DNA of 35,685 bases. Source: Promethearchaeia archaeon (GTDB lineage Archaea; Asgardarchaeota; Lokiarchaeia; Sigyniarchaeales; SOKP01). The DNA is taken from the NCBI GenBank assembly GCA_029856235.1, contig JAHQWP010000086.1, forward strand, positions 1 through 35,685, read 5' to 3'. Positions within the stretch are counted from its first letter, which is position 1. Every line of letters starts with the position of its first letter. Shown here piece after piece: positions 16,520 to 25,088 of the stretch. The notes below the pieces were generated by a model. That model was not told the DNA's origin. It searched no databases and saw only the letters and a program-made list of their open reading frames with translations. The translations under genes were made by a program, and so were the position numbers.

Positions 16520-16873
16520 CTAGGTATACATTCCTTCAGGAGGAGGTTTAACATATGGAGCTCTATAGTAGTTCGAATATATTTGTCTTAAAATCTCCCT
16601 AAATCGGGTAGGATTATTTCTCCAAAGCATATCGCTCAAGTCTATATTTCTTGGATTGTAACCTGCCTGGTCATAGATTTTTCTTTTCTGAGGATCGCTT
16701 AGCGTTTCGTAGGCTTCGTGAAGTTTAATAAATTTCTCTTTGGCCTCAGAATCGGTTTTATTTAGGTCGGGATGATATTTTTTCGCTAATCTCCGATAAG
16801 CCAGTTTAATTTCTTCTTCAGAGGCGTCTTCTCCGACTTCGAGAATTTTATAAAATTCTTTATCCTTATCCAT
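16520..16873 (-). CDS. J-domain (DnaJ-like) protein
   Basis: The protein has 117 residues with an N-terminal J domain (about 5-70) containing the HPD triad at 34-36 and helix [12 protein letters not shown] domains stimulate the ATPase of Hsp70 (DnaK). There is no zinc-finger or C-terminal substrate-binding domain of full DnaJ, so this is a short co-chaperone. The last 40 residues are aromatic and proline-rich ([13 protein letters not shown]), and their partner is unknown. The ATG start has no clear Shine-Dalgarno sequence and may be leaderless. It lies downstream of selD in the same direction, with the SECIS element between them. Confidence 0.9.
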   Translation of the reverse strand: MDKDKEFYKILEVGEDASEEEIKLAYRRLAKKYHPDLNKTDSEAKEKFIKLHEAYETLSDPQKRKIYDQAGYNPRNIDLSDMLWRNNPTRFREILRQIYSNYYRAPYVKPPPEGMYT

Positions 16874-17067
16874 ATTTTTAATTTTTTTTCTTTTCGTATA
16901 TGAAGAAAACGAGGAAATATAAACTTAAGCTTGAGTTTCTATTGAAAATTTCCTCTTAACTTTTTAAATCTAAAGGTTTTTTCACTTAATTTTTTTTAAA
17001 AAATTAATTAAAACAGTTTAGTACTCTGTTAAAATATAATGAGAGAAAACAATATTGATGAAAAATT

Positions 17068-17135
17068 GACGCCGTTGTGCAACAGTATTCTCAATAAGCA
17101 CCCACATATGTGTTTCAGCTTATTTCATTGACGTC
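17068..17135 (-). promoter_or_regulatory. SECIS element in the selD 3' UTR
   Basis: It starts two bases after the selD stop. Minus-strand GACGTC (17130-17135) pairs with GGCGTC (17068-17073). Inside, ATGA (17125-17128) and GAGA (17089-17092) flank a perfect 7-bp helix AATAAGC (17118-17124) / GCTTATT (17093-17099), placing UGA opposite GA as in the kink-turn core of eukaryotic SECIS elements. The 18-base apical loop begins TGAAAC, offering the conserved unpaired A residues, and holds a small CAC/GTG pairing. A side hairpin GTTG/CAAC lies in the 3' strand. Location and core together support selenocysteine insertion. Confidence 0.75.
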
Positions 17136-17136
17136 T

Positions 17137-18168
17137 TTATATTTTGGTTATTTCAATCTGTTCTACTTTTTTCGATATCCTTACAAGTTCAGCTTCTTTG
17201 TTATCAATTGTTCCAACAGTCCAATTAGAAATGCCATTACTAGAGAGCGCGTTAGAAAAGTCCTCTACTTTGCTCGGATCGATAGCTAATAACATACCAC
17301 CAGCCGTTTCAGAACACAAACAACTGTCAAAAGCGTATCCTAATTCTTCAGAAAGGTTTTTCGAGAGCCTAATTGAAGGAATAGTTTCAATAATCGCAGA
17401 TAATCTTGATTTTTGAAGCATCTCCTTTAAATGCCCACTCAACCCAAAGCCTGTGACGTCAGTCATAGCGTGAATAAAAGAGAAATCGTCATACGTGTAA
17501 ATCGTTTTTACCACGCCTTGATTAGATGTTGTCATAAGATTTATAGCTAATTCAATAGAATTATTGAGCTCATTCGATGAATATTCCTCCAGCATATCCG
17601 GAAAATCTTTCTGTAACCTATACGCTGCCATAATTGCTTGTAATCCGATAGGTTTTGTTAGGATTAATTTATCTCCTTTTTTCACCCCGTGTTTCCGGAT
17701 TAAGTTGTTTTTATTTACAAAACCAGACGCTTCTCCACCAATAAGAGGCCATTCGCTATAAATTGTATGTCCTCCTACTACCTTAGAATTTATTTTTTGT
17801 TCCATGAACTTGTTAATTCCTCGGAGAATTCCTTCGGCGATATGCATTGGAGTGTTTTTATTTATAGCCAGGAACACAAGCATTCCTGAAACATCCGGAA
17901 CATTCATCGCAAAGATGTCATTTGTAACGTTACAGGCAGCGATTTGACCCATTATTTCTGGTTCGTCGATAATTGGTGTAAAGATGTCTATACTTTTCAC
18001 TTGAACCATGTCAGTATTTGGGACGGGAACAATAGCAGCATCTTCGATTAATCCTTTTAAACCAGTTTTCTCCAGTAATTGTTCTAATTGATTTGCACCA
18101 AGTTTACATGATCAACCATAGATTTTAACTTGTTTTGTCAATCGATAAGCCTTTTTTTCTTCTGTCAT
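17137..18168 (-). CDS. selD: Selenophosphate synthetase, itself a selenoprotein (in-frame UGA)
   Basis: The full gene has 343 residues and reads through a TGA at 18112-18114 (codon 19). The sequence around it is KIYGUSCKLG, matching the CGCK/UGCK active-site segment of SelD, where U19 is the catalytic residue and K22 the conserved lysine. The rest is collinear with SelD: DIFTPIIDEPEIMGQIAACN, NDIFAM, GGHTIYSEWPLIGGEASG and the TDVTGFGLSGHL motif. SelD makes selenophosphate from selenide and ATP for tRNA-Sec synthesis. The start is the ATG at 18168, preceded by GAGGTGA. Conventional gene calling would stop at TGA and begin at 18009, losing 53 N-terminal residues. The length is normal for the family. 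Confidence 0.93.
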
Positions 18169-18290
18169 TCACCTCACGCTTTTTGAGATAATCGTTTTTA
18201 TTTAATTCTACTATGATTTTGGTATGGATTAAAGTTTATTTAATTTTTCGATTATATTTATTATTTTTTTCGATAAATATATAGAACTTA

Positions 18291-18306
18291 TTATCAAATT
18301 TGATAA
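18291..18306. promoter_or_regulatory. 16-bp perfect palindrome upstream of selD
   Basis: TTATCAAATTTGATAA reads the same on both strands and lies about 125 bases before the selD start, in the 205-base gap after the 969-residue gene. TATA-like sequence (minus-strand CTATATATTTAT) follows it toward selD. It could be an operator, but AT-rich palindromes of this size can arise by chance. Confidence 0.3.
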
Positions 18307-18373
18307 ATAAAATATTAGGGTAGAAAAAGATCAATCTTTTAGTTTGTTGTATTTTAGCTGGAATCCTATACTG

Positions 18374-21283
18374 CTAAGGCAATAACAAATCAATCTTCTT
18401 TGTTATTTTATGAGCGATGTCAAAAGGATCCTTATAATAAATATCAAGGTTGACTTCGTCAACTGAAGGATCAGCTAAATTTTTTTCAATTTTATGCTTT
18501 AATTTTAAGATGTAATTAAATTTAAACACATTTCCGGGTTTTAGTTCGTTTAAATAGAGATACTTGGGGAAACTTTCTTCACGAATAAAACTAAGGTACT
18601 CAGGTGTTTTAAGCGAGATTTGTAAATCTGAAAATAGTAGATTTGTTGGGTTATTTAGTTTGAAGTTAAAAAAAATTTTATTTCCAAGAGTTTTTATGTT
18701 TTTGAAAAATAGGATTTCTCTTGGCTCAATGATGTCTTCTCTTTTTGGTGAATACAGCTCATCTTTTATTATTCGAGCATTGAGTTTATTTTTATTTACG
18801 AATTTTACAACCTTTTCTTTCAAAATATTAATGTCCATGTCGATATACGAAGCGAGATTTTCTAAGTTAATAGGATTTATGACATCAAGATAATAGTTAA
18901 TTTGATTCAGAATAAGCTCGTCGTTACTTTTCTCGGTGAAGGTTTTTAATTTGTTTATCAACATATTTTTCGCTAAAATGAACTTTTTTACTGATGGTCT
19001 CGCAAAAAGATTAAACACGTTATTATCTTCGGTTATTTTGCCAACTAGGTTATCAATTTGATTTTCATATTCTTCAATATAATTTTGAATTTGATTAGTA
19101 TTCATCTCTATTAGCTTTCTAGCATCTGAGAATTCGCTTTTCTTTAGTAATGTCTCTAATTTTGCTTTTATATTATCAAAATTATTGTTGAATTTTTTAA
19201 GACCTTCAATTCCTTGTGTTATAATTGATTGAATATGACCTTGAAATAATACTGAAGAGAGTAAGTTTAATTTCTGAGTATCATCAGTACCATTAGAGTG
19301 TTGGAGTTCATCTACCAGTTTATCCTTTGTGGATTTGATTTTCCGGTCTAAATCGCTTAGAAATTCTTGAAGTTCAATTTTGAAACCAACCCATTTACTT
19401 AGAAGAGTTTTAAAAATCTCGTTAAATTCTACATTTTTTACTAATATATCACGAATATCGTCATCAAGTTTAAACATATAATTTCGGAGCTGCGTAATCT
19501 GGGTGAATTTCTCCTCAATTTCTTCACTTTCAACCTTTTCTATTATTAAATCATCTAAATGACCAAGAAAGTTATAATCCTGTATATCTTCGTATTGAGC
19601 TGACAAGATACTAATGCGATCTTCTAAAAGTTTAATTCTTGATTTTAAATTTATGGTGAATTCTTCCTTTTTCTCTTCAAACACTTCGGAAATGAAAGCC
19701 TTAATAATGCTGAGCTCGTCCATTATCGTGACTTTAGTTTCTTCCCAATCCTCAATTAGATTAAAAGCTAACCTTTTGTATTCGAATTTATTTAATCTTT
19801 TGTTAAATTTCTTTATTTTATTTAGGATTTTACGATATATCTTATCTAGCTCTATTTCGGTTTGGTGAAATTTGAATTCTTTTATGAATTTAGACATTTT
19901 TTCCCGAAATTGAGCGGGTATTTTTTGAAACTCCTGAATTTTTTTATGAAAGATATCAAGATCTTCGTTGACTTCTTGAATTATATCATCAATGTTTTGA
20001 AAGTTCGCTTTAATATTCTTTATCGTATAAAGAATTTCCTCACTGACATCTGGATCATTTTCAATTTTCAAATTTTTCTCCAATTCAATAAAAATCCAGA
20101 CTGCAACTTTTTGACTCTCTAATATAAAACAGATATTTCGGAGTAGGCTAATTGTTTTTTTTCGTTCCCGCCAATACTTTGATTCTAGAGTATATAAAAT
20201 CTTCGTAATCTCATTTTCAATTTCTACTTGATACTCTTCGTAAAGGCGCTTGAAAACGAGTGCGACTCCACCTCTGACATTTTCTGATGGATTTTCAAAT
20301 TCTTCAAAAATATAATTGAAAATTTCAATAATATTACTCTGACATAGGTGGTAAAGAGCGTTAATAACTGTATTTCTAAATTCAGAATCACCAGTATAGA
20401 GAGCAGTAATTAAGTTTGCCCAAATTTGATCAAAATTATTCTCTGCTATCGTTACGAGAGAATCAATAACACGGAGTTGGATGCGATAATTATTCTCTTT
20501 TAAAAGATTTATCAACTTTGGAATAATTGGGATAATTTCGGATGACTTTTCTTTTCCAATTTCTCCGAATAACCAAATTATTAGCTCCTTAACCCGGGAT
20601 TCTTCGTTGTAAAGAAGATTTAATAGAACATAAGTTATTTTTTCTTTAGATAAAAAGTAAGTCCCAAGAATTTTTAGCAGCTCTGCTGCCGATCTTGCAA
20701 CATCGTCATCTTCGTCTCTTAAGTTGACAATAATGATCGATAGTAATGGTTCATACTCGCGGATCTTCGTAAAATCTTGATTCAAGATTTTTTTAAGCGT
20801 TTTAATTACTTGAAGCTTAACTTTCCAGTCGTTATCCATTAATTTCTCTGTAAACTCTTCAATAATGTTTTGTAATTCCTCTCTATCGATGTGTAAAGAG
20901 AGAATTAAATTTCCCATAATCTTAACTGCTAAACGTCTAATAGAAGATTCTTGATCAAATATTCGTAATCTAATCTCCTGCATTAGATCAATTAGTAAAT
21001 TTGGCCGATACATAGTTATTTGGTAAAGAATTTCTAATGAAACTAGTCTAACCCAAGAATTAAGATCGTTTATCGTGTTAGCTAAGTTTTTAACAGTTCT
21101 TAATGAAATTGCGGGAGATTTATCACAGATTTTATTCAACAACGTTAAACTGTCATAAATTAGTTCTTTATCGGAATTGGCAGGGTTTTCAATAATTTCA
21201 AAAAGTTCACCAGCTGCTTTTTCGTAGCTACCACTTAAAATCAAATCCTCAACTTTTTTTATATCTAGGTTTATAATAGTCAA
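18374..21283 (-). CDS. HEAT-repeat / coiled-coil / winged-helix / beta-sandwich protein, coat-adaptor-like architecture
   Basis: The protein has 969 residues. Residues 1 to about 430 are HEAT-type helix pairs (NSWVRLVSLEILYQI, DDVARSAAELLKIL, NVRGGVALVFKRLYEEY). Residues about 430-785 are long charged helices, probably coiled coil. Residues about 788-842 form a winged helix like the end of PCI domains (INLENLASYIDMDINILKEK). Residues about 855-969 look like a beta-sandwich with alternating strands (IFFNFKLNNPTNLLFSDLQI, LNELKPGNVFKFNYIL, VNLDIYYKDP). This order recalls adaptin/COPI large subunits: HEAT trunk, linker, ear. It has no membrane helix. The TTG start at 21283 is the only conventional start before a far-downstream ATG. 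The domain calls are by eye. Confidence 0.7.
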   Translation of the reverse strand: MTIINLDIKKVEDLILSGSYEKAAGELFEIIENPANSDKELIYDSLTLLNKICDKSPAISLRTVKNLANTINDLNSWVRLVSLEILYQITMYRPNLLIDLMQEIRLRIFDQESSIRRLAVKIMGNLILSLHIDREELQNIIEEFTEKLMDNDWKVKLQVIKTLKKILNQDFTKIREYEPLLSIIIVNLRDEDDDVARSAAELLKILGTYFLSKEKITYVLLNLLYNEESRVKELIIWLFGEIGKEKSSEIIPIIPKLINLLKENNYRIQLRVIDSLVTIAENNFDQIWANLITALYTGDSEFRNTVINALYHLCQSNIIEIFNYIFEEFENPSENVRGGVALVFKRLYEEYQVEIENEITKILYTLESKYWRERKKTISLLRNICFILESQKVAVWIFIELEKNLKIENDPDVSEEILYTIKNIKANFQNIDDIIQEVNEDLDIFHKKIQEFQKIPAQFREKMSKFIKEFKFHQTEIELDKIYRKILNKIKKFNKRLNKFEYKRLAFNLIEDWEETKVTIMDELSIIKAFISEVFEEKKEEFTINLKSRIKLLEDRISILSAQYEDIQDYNFLGHLDDLIIEKVESEEIEEKFTQITQLRNYMFKLDDDIRDILVKNVEFNEIFKTLLSKWVGFKIELQEFLSDLDRKIKSTKDKLVDELQHSNGTDDTQKLNLLSSVLFQGHIQSIITQGIEGLKKFNNNFDNIKAKLETLLKKSEFSDARKLIEMNTNQIQNYIEEYENQIDNLVGKITEDNNVFNLFARPSVKKFILAKNMLINKLKTFTEKSNDELILNQINYYLDVINPINLENLASYIDMDINILKEKVVKFVNKNKLNARIIKDELYSPKREDIIEPREILFFKNIKTLGNKIFFNFKLNNPTNLLFSDLQISLKTPEYLSFIREESFPKYLYLNELKPGNVFKFNYILKLKHKIEKNLADPSVDEVNLDIYYKDPFDIAHKITKKIDLLLP

Positions 21284-21442
21284 GAGTCTACAATATTGTA
21301 ATTCAATTATTAATCCAATTATCTTTTTGTTGTTGATGTTTAAAAATGTTTTTCACTATTAACATAAATTCTGTTATTTTAAAATTAATGAGAAGAAAAA
21401 CAAAAAAAATGAGGTTAAATAATTACAAATTTAGAGAGGAAT

Positions 21443-21991
21443 TCAATTAGAGAGCTCGATTATTGCAGTTCCGGGGGTAGAAACTCTCTCCCGATAGGTG
21501 AGAATTCCCTCTGGGACTTCCTTTGTTTTAACTAAACCCCTTTCGATGTCTTTTTCAGATATATAACCTCTTTCAGCTGCTTCGAATTGCTTTACAATAT
21601 TGCCTTTATTATCTTTAATGTCTACCTTTGTTATTGTTCGTTGTTCAACATCAAAAAAAACTCTTTTTCCTTCGATCCTATTAACTATTGCTTCTGTAAT
21701 GATTAGATCTCCACATCTTACCATCCCCCGCATTTCTATGTTAACCTCTATTAATTTACCTGATTTTCCTTGTTCTAAGTGATCTTCAAATAATTTAGTG
21801 ATTAAGCCGGTTGAGAATAATCCGTGTGCTATAATTCCTTTTAACCCTGCCCGTTCAGCTACAGCATCACTGGTGTGAATTGGATTAGTGTCACCCGAGC
21901 TTTTTGCGTATTCTCTCAGTAATTCTCGAGTAACGCCCTCAAATTGATCTTTTACGACATAACCGATATTATAATCAGAAATTTTTGCCAT
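21443..21991 (-). CDS. MaoC-type hot-dog dehydratase, catalytic subunit
   Basis: The protein has 182 residues from the ATG at 21991, which follows GGAGGG at good spacing; a longer form from 22015 would overlap the preceding gene. It is a hot-dog fold enoyl-CoA hydratase of the MaoC family. The catalytic pair sits in DTNPIH (D34, H39), followed by the hot-dog helix GLKGIIAHGLFSTG. The C-terminal 40 residues extend beyond the usual domain. Directly upstream is a second MaoC-like gene, so the pair likely forms a heterodimer hydrating or dehydrating 3-hydroxyacyl-CoA or a related substrate, as in split MaoC enzymes. The true substrate is unknown. Confidence 0.87.
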   Translation of the reverse strand: MAKISDYNIGYVVKDQFEGVTRELLREYAKSSGDTNPIHTSDAVAERAGLKGIIAHGLFSTGLITKLFEDHLEQGKSGKLIEVNIEMRGMVRCGDLIITEAIVNRIEGKRVFFDVEQRTITKVDIKDNKGNIVKQFEAAERGYISEKDIERGLVKTKEVPEGILTYRERVSTPGTAIIELSN

Positions 21992-21992
21992 T

Positions 21993-22493
21993 TTAATACC
22001 CTCCTTTTCTAACACCCGCAGTTATAACCACTCTACAAACGGGTTCTTCATTTTGATTCTTTACATTTACTAAGAATTTATAAAACAACATCATATTTGT
22101 CTCATTTAGCCATACATCTTCACATGAACCAGTAATAAATAATTTATCACCAGGTTTGACGTCAACGCACCCTTCCCAATTATAGATGTTCCCAGTATGT
22201 AATAATTTTCCCGGATCGAGCATTATTGCTCTCGGTTCACCATCTTGGTCTACTTGAAATCCTATGAGTAATTTGTAGACGGCTTTGATCGTGAAATGGT
22301 TGGCAAATGCATGGCAAGCCACTACGCCATCTTCTTCAGAACCTATATATTTTGGGTCAGTTATTCCATATACTTTAGCAAAGCTCACTAAAGATTTATA
22401 TCTAATAGTTACTTTAACAGTTCCGGGAATCTCTACTCCTTTAACATTTTTTATCAAAAATTCAGCATTACTTTTCATCTCTTCAATGTCCAT
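21993..22493 (-). CDS. MaoC-like (FAS1-dehydratase-type) partner subunit
   Basis: The 166-residue hot-dog protein is of the MaoC dehydratase N-terminal (FAS1-like) type. The segment YGITDPKYIG occupies the place of the catalytic D-x-N-P-x-H motif and lacks its histidine, as expected of the non-catalytic half that binds the acyl tail. HAFANHFTIK is the hot-dog helix. The stop is one base before the ATG of the catalytic subunit, so the two are translationally linked. The pair resembles two-subunit dehydratases of acyl-CoA metabolism. Start: the ATG at 22493. Confidence 0.8.
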   Translation of the reverse strand: MDIEEMKSNAEFLIKNVKGVEIPGTVKVTIRYKSLVSFAKVYGITDPKYIGSEEDGVVACHAFANHFTIKAVYKLLIGFQVDQDGEPRAIMLDPGKLLHTGNIYNWEGCVDVKPGDKLFITGSCEDVWLNETNMMLFYKFLVNVKNQNEEPVCRVVITAGVRKGGY

Positions 22494-22579
22494 AATAATT
22501 TCACTTTACTTTTTAAATTTAAAAATATTAGTTATATGCTTTCTAACTTTGTTTAAAACAATCTACTATTTGAGGTTAT

Positions 22580-23323
22580 TCATAGAGGGGGAGATGATTT
22601 TTGTACAATTTTGGTAAATATTTTTATTTCATCAGAGATGTTGGGATTAAAAAACTCACTAATTCTTTGGTGATTTTTGTTACCATTTATTAAAAAGCAA
22701 GGAATCCCGTATTGTTCAATTAAAGTTAACAGATAAGAATCAATTGGTTTAGATTTTTTAATACTGGCCTGGTCTAATCCGATTCTAGCCAATTTATTGT
22801 TTTTTTTTAACTCGATATATTGGAAGGTGGTAATTTTTTTAATTATTTCTTCATCAATACCATAGATTCCTTCTATATCCTTAATCAAGAAACATTTGTT
22901 AACTTGTAACTGAACAGCAATATAAAGTGCAATTGAATCGGAGGTAACATCCCAATTATGTGGAAGATTATCGTTCTTACGGAGATAATTATAAGGTAAA
23001 AAGATGCAGAAAATACTCTTAGAATCTTGAAAGTCCTTCAAATCTTCTATCAATTCTAATTCAGGATATTTTCTATTTAGTTCTATTCCGTTATAATTCA
23101 TTGAATATATAGCCATCCAATGAGCGAGTTCATCTCCAAGTTTTAATTCTTCATCTGTCTTCCTAATGAAATTAGCATAAGATCCTCCTCCAGGGATGAG
23201 AAGTATTTTCTGAAGAATATTTTCCTCATATAATTTAGTGAGTTGAGATACAGTTGATTCAATATTATTAGGGTTTTCTAAAATCTTTCCTCCAATTTTG
23301 AAAATGGCTTGGTTATTATCCAT
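22580..23323 (-). CDS. mfnE: Amino-acid-kinase-family protein, MfnE-like
   Basis: The protein has 247 residues and the amino-acid kinase fold: an N-terminal FKIGGKIL, the glycine loop LIPGGGSYANFIR (about 43-55), and LPHNWDVTSDSIALYIA (about 140-156) for nucleotide binding. MfnE phosphorylates the aminomethyl-furan alcohol phosphate in methanofuran biosynthesis, and the DVTSDSIA block and length fit that group. Immediately upstream (15 bases) is an MfnF-like gene, the next enzyme in the pathway, which strengthens the assignment. Methanofuran is the C1 carrier for formylmethanofuran dehydrogenase in the archaeal Wood-Ljungdahl pathway. Other amino-acid kinases are the alternative. Confidence 0.72.
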   Translation of the reverse strand: MDNNQAIFKIGGKILENPNNIESTVSQLTKLYEENILQKILLIPGGGSYANFIRKTDEELKLGDELAHWMAIYSMNYNGIELNRKYPELELIEDLKDFQDSKSIFCIFLPYNYLRKNDNLPHNWDVTSDSIALYIAVQLQVNKCFLIKDIEGIYGIDEEIIKKITTFQYIELKKNNKLARIGLDQASIKKSKPIDSYLLTLIEQYGIPCFLINGNKNHQRISEFFNPNISDEIKIFTKIVQKSSPPL

Positions 23324-23338
23324 AATAAATCCTAAGTT

Positions 23339-24415
23339 TCATAATTGAAAATAAAGTGCTCCCGCGACAGCATATGCAGAAGAACTGATATGATCAGGAA
23401 TGTTTGTTATTCTCTCATAATCTAAAATATTATTATATCCCAATTTTTGTAGTGTATTTCTTATAAGGAAATCTGCTGATAATCCTGTAAGAACAAACCT
23501 TGGATCGTCCCTAAACTCAGGTAGTCTTTTGCTTAAATCACTTAAAAATTCTTGAATATCGTTCGAAATTAGCTCAATTTGTTTATCGTATATATATTGT
23601 GCGATTAAATCTAAATCTTTTATTGAAACAGAGTCTAAATCCATACATATCACTCTTGCTAAGCGAGCGTAACAGTTATCTAAAGATTTTGAGCGATTAT
23701 CCGCAGTATCGTTGATATAATCTTTTTCAGATAGGTTATTTAAAATTCGATGAACATCAGAAATAAGCGCAAATTTTTCAAAAGAAATTCTAACCAATTT
23801 TTCATTATAGGGTACAAAATGCGTAATCGAAGGTATTGTTGCTCTAAGACCGCCTGTGTAAATCAATTCATGGTTAATTAATCTTTCTATATCGGTCTTT
23901 CCTTTAGCAACAGATACTGAATTCAAAATCGGTATTATGTCAATAGTAGTTGAACCTGCATCAATTAAAATGCAATTTGGAACGAAATTACCTAAAAATA
24001 ACGAAGTTGAAACCCAATTCGCTGCTGCAACTGAAATTGAATCCGATTTAACCTGATTGAAGTTTATGAATTCATTGTTATTATTAATAAAGAACATTTT
24101 TCCCTTTTCAAAGACTTGTTCTAGAGCATTCACTATAGTAAGTATTCCTTCTTGCTTAGTTTGAAACGCATCCGAGAGCTCAGCAGTGATTGTAATAGCT
24201 ATAAAGTTAATATCTTCTAATTTTAGATTGTTATGTATTAAATTCTCTACAATTCTTTTAAACATATTAGGAATTTCATTTAACGTTTTTTCCCAGAAAG
24301 GAAAGTATTCAATAATTGAAAAGGATTCGAAAATTTCTGAATTTTTAAACTTGATTAAAGCAGCTTTAGTATTTGCTCCTCCAATATCGAGTCCTAATAT
24401 ATTTATTCGTTTCAT
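23339..24415 (-). CDS. mfnF: MfnF-like ASKHA-fold protein (H4MPT-linked C1 pathway family)
   Basis: The protein has 358 residues of the hydantoinase/oxoprolinase-like ASKHA superfamily. The first phosphate loop is LGLDIGGANTKAALI (about 6-20), the second is LIDAGSTTIDIIP (about 148-160), and GGLRATIPS follows. This matches the family named 'H4MPT-linked C1 transfer pathway protein', now MfnF, which joins tyramine-glutamate to the furan moiety of methanofuran. It is followed after 15 bases by the MfnE-like kinase. The ATG start is at 24415. The evidence is family pattern plus gene pairing; substrate specificity cannot be read from sequence. Confidence 0.75.
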   Translation of the reverse strand: MKRINILGLDIGGANTKAALIKFKNSEIFESFSIIEYFPFWEKTLNEIPNMFKRIVENLIHNNLKLEDINFIAITITAELSDAFQTKQEGILTIVNALEQVFEKGKMFFINNNNEFINFNQVKSDSISVAAANWVSTSLFLGNFVPNCILIDAGSTTIDIIPILNSVSVAKGKTDIERLINHELIYTGGLRATIPSITHFVPYNEKLVRISFEKFALISDVHRILNNLSEKDYINDTADNRSKSLDNCYARLARVICMDLDSVSIKDLDLIAQYIYDKQIELISNDIQEFLSDLSKRLPEFRDDPRFVLTGLSADFLIRNTLQKLGYNNILDYERITNIPDHISSSAYAVAGALYFQL

Positions 24416-24491
24416 AATTACAGTTATAACAATTTGAAAATTCTAATATAGGATTAATAATAAAGATATAAAAAAATGAATTTATAAAGGT

Positions 24492-24962
24492 TTAATTTGT
24501 TTTCTTTCTCCTTTTCTTTGTTTCTTGAATTTCAAGGAACATTCCTAACGTTTCTTCAGTATCAAAGTAAACCCAATTTTGTTTTCCTATGCTACCCGAA
24601 TAAACTACATCATACCCTTTTCCTTTAAAATATTCAATATTAGGTTCTAATTCATCGACGAATAGACTTATATGATGTAAGCCTTCCCTACCCTGATCTA
24701 AAAATTCTTTGTAGAGACAGTCTCCTTCGATATGTTCAATAAGTTCAAACTGAATACCAAATTGGTGACTTAAGCAAATCTTTGTTCTCACATTTGAATC
24801 TTTACCTCTGTATTTAACAACATTGTTAAATTCTGGTATTAATGCAAATTTAGGGATATTAAGAATGTTTTCGAAAATTTTTGCTTGTTTTTCAATATCT
24901 TTAAACACGAATCCTAATTGGTCAACTTTTAGATTGTCCAAATTAATCTTAAATTCTTCCAT
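24492..24962 (-). CDS. VOC (glyoxalase/epimerase-like) protein
   Basis: The protein has 156 residues from the ATG at 24962; a TTG at 24977 is the alternative. It contains two beta-alpha-beta-beta-beta modules of the vicinal-oxygen-chelate fold, LGFVFKDIEKQAKIFEN and HHISLFVDELEPNIEYFKG. Candidate metal ligands are the Glu in QFELIEH, the His in GLHHISL and the Glu in GMFLEIQE. The first position is Gln (VDQLGF) instead of the usual His. The pattern is closest to methylmalonyl-CoA epimerase, but the Gln substitution and the absence of neighbouring mutase genes leave the substrate open. Confidence 0.75.
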   Translation of the reverse strand: MEEFKINLDNLKVDQLGFVFKDIEKQAKIFENILNIPKFALIPEFNNVVKYRGKDSNVRTKICLSHQFGIQFELIEHIEGDCLYKEFLDQGREGLHHISLFVDELEPNIEYFKGKGYDVVYSGSIGKQNWVYFDTEETLGMFLEIQETKKRRKKTN

Positions 24963-25088
24963 AATTACTTTTCTCAAGCTATGCTTATAAAAATTTCTAA
25001 ACGAAACTATCTTGTTAGATAGTGAATATTAATTGTATTTGATAGATCTCAAAATCTTAAAGATAATGCAAGAGTTTGATTTTCATTT

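Noticed and set aside
16424-16591. 55-codon plus-strand frame (MKFEVIPIQKLDRVQ...) antisense to the end of the J-domain gene
   Set aside because: The first 33 residues look fairly protein-like, but there is no Shine-Dalgarno sequence, the TATA-like segment is too close to the ATG, and the last third is antisense to a firm gene.
16874-17067. Gene between the J-domain gene and the selD 3' UTR
   Set aside because: The 194-base gap has no open frame with a start and no RNA-like fold beyond the SECIS; it probably holds only the J-domain promoter.
17137-18009. selD starting at the ATG at 18009
   Set aside because: It would lack the catalytic Sec/Cys and the conserved lysine; the upstream frame through TGA is clearly homologous to SelD.
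22285-22305. Third copy of the TGATCGTGAAA repeat
   Set aside because: Only about 13 bases match and they are coding (FTIK) within the MaoC-like subunit, so coincidence is likely.
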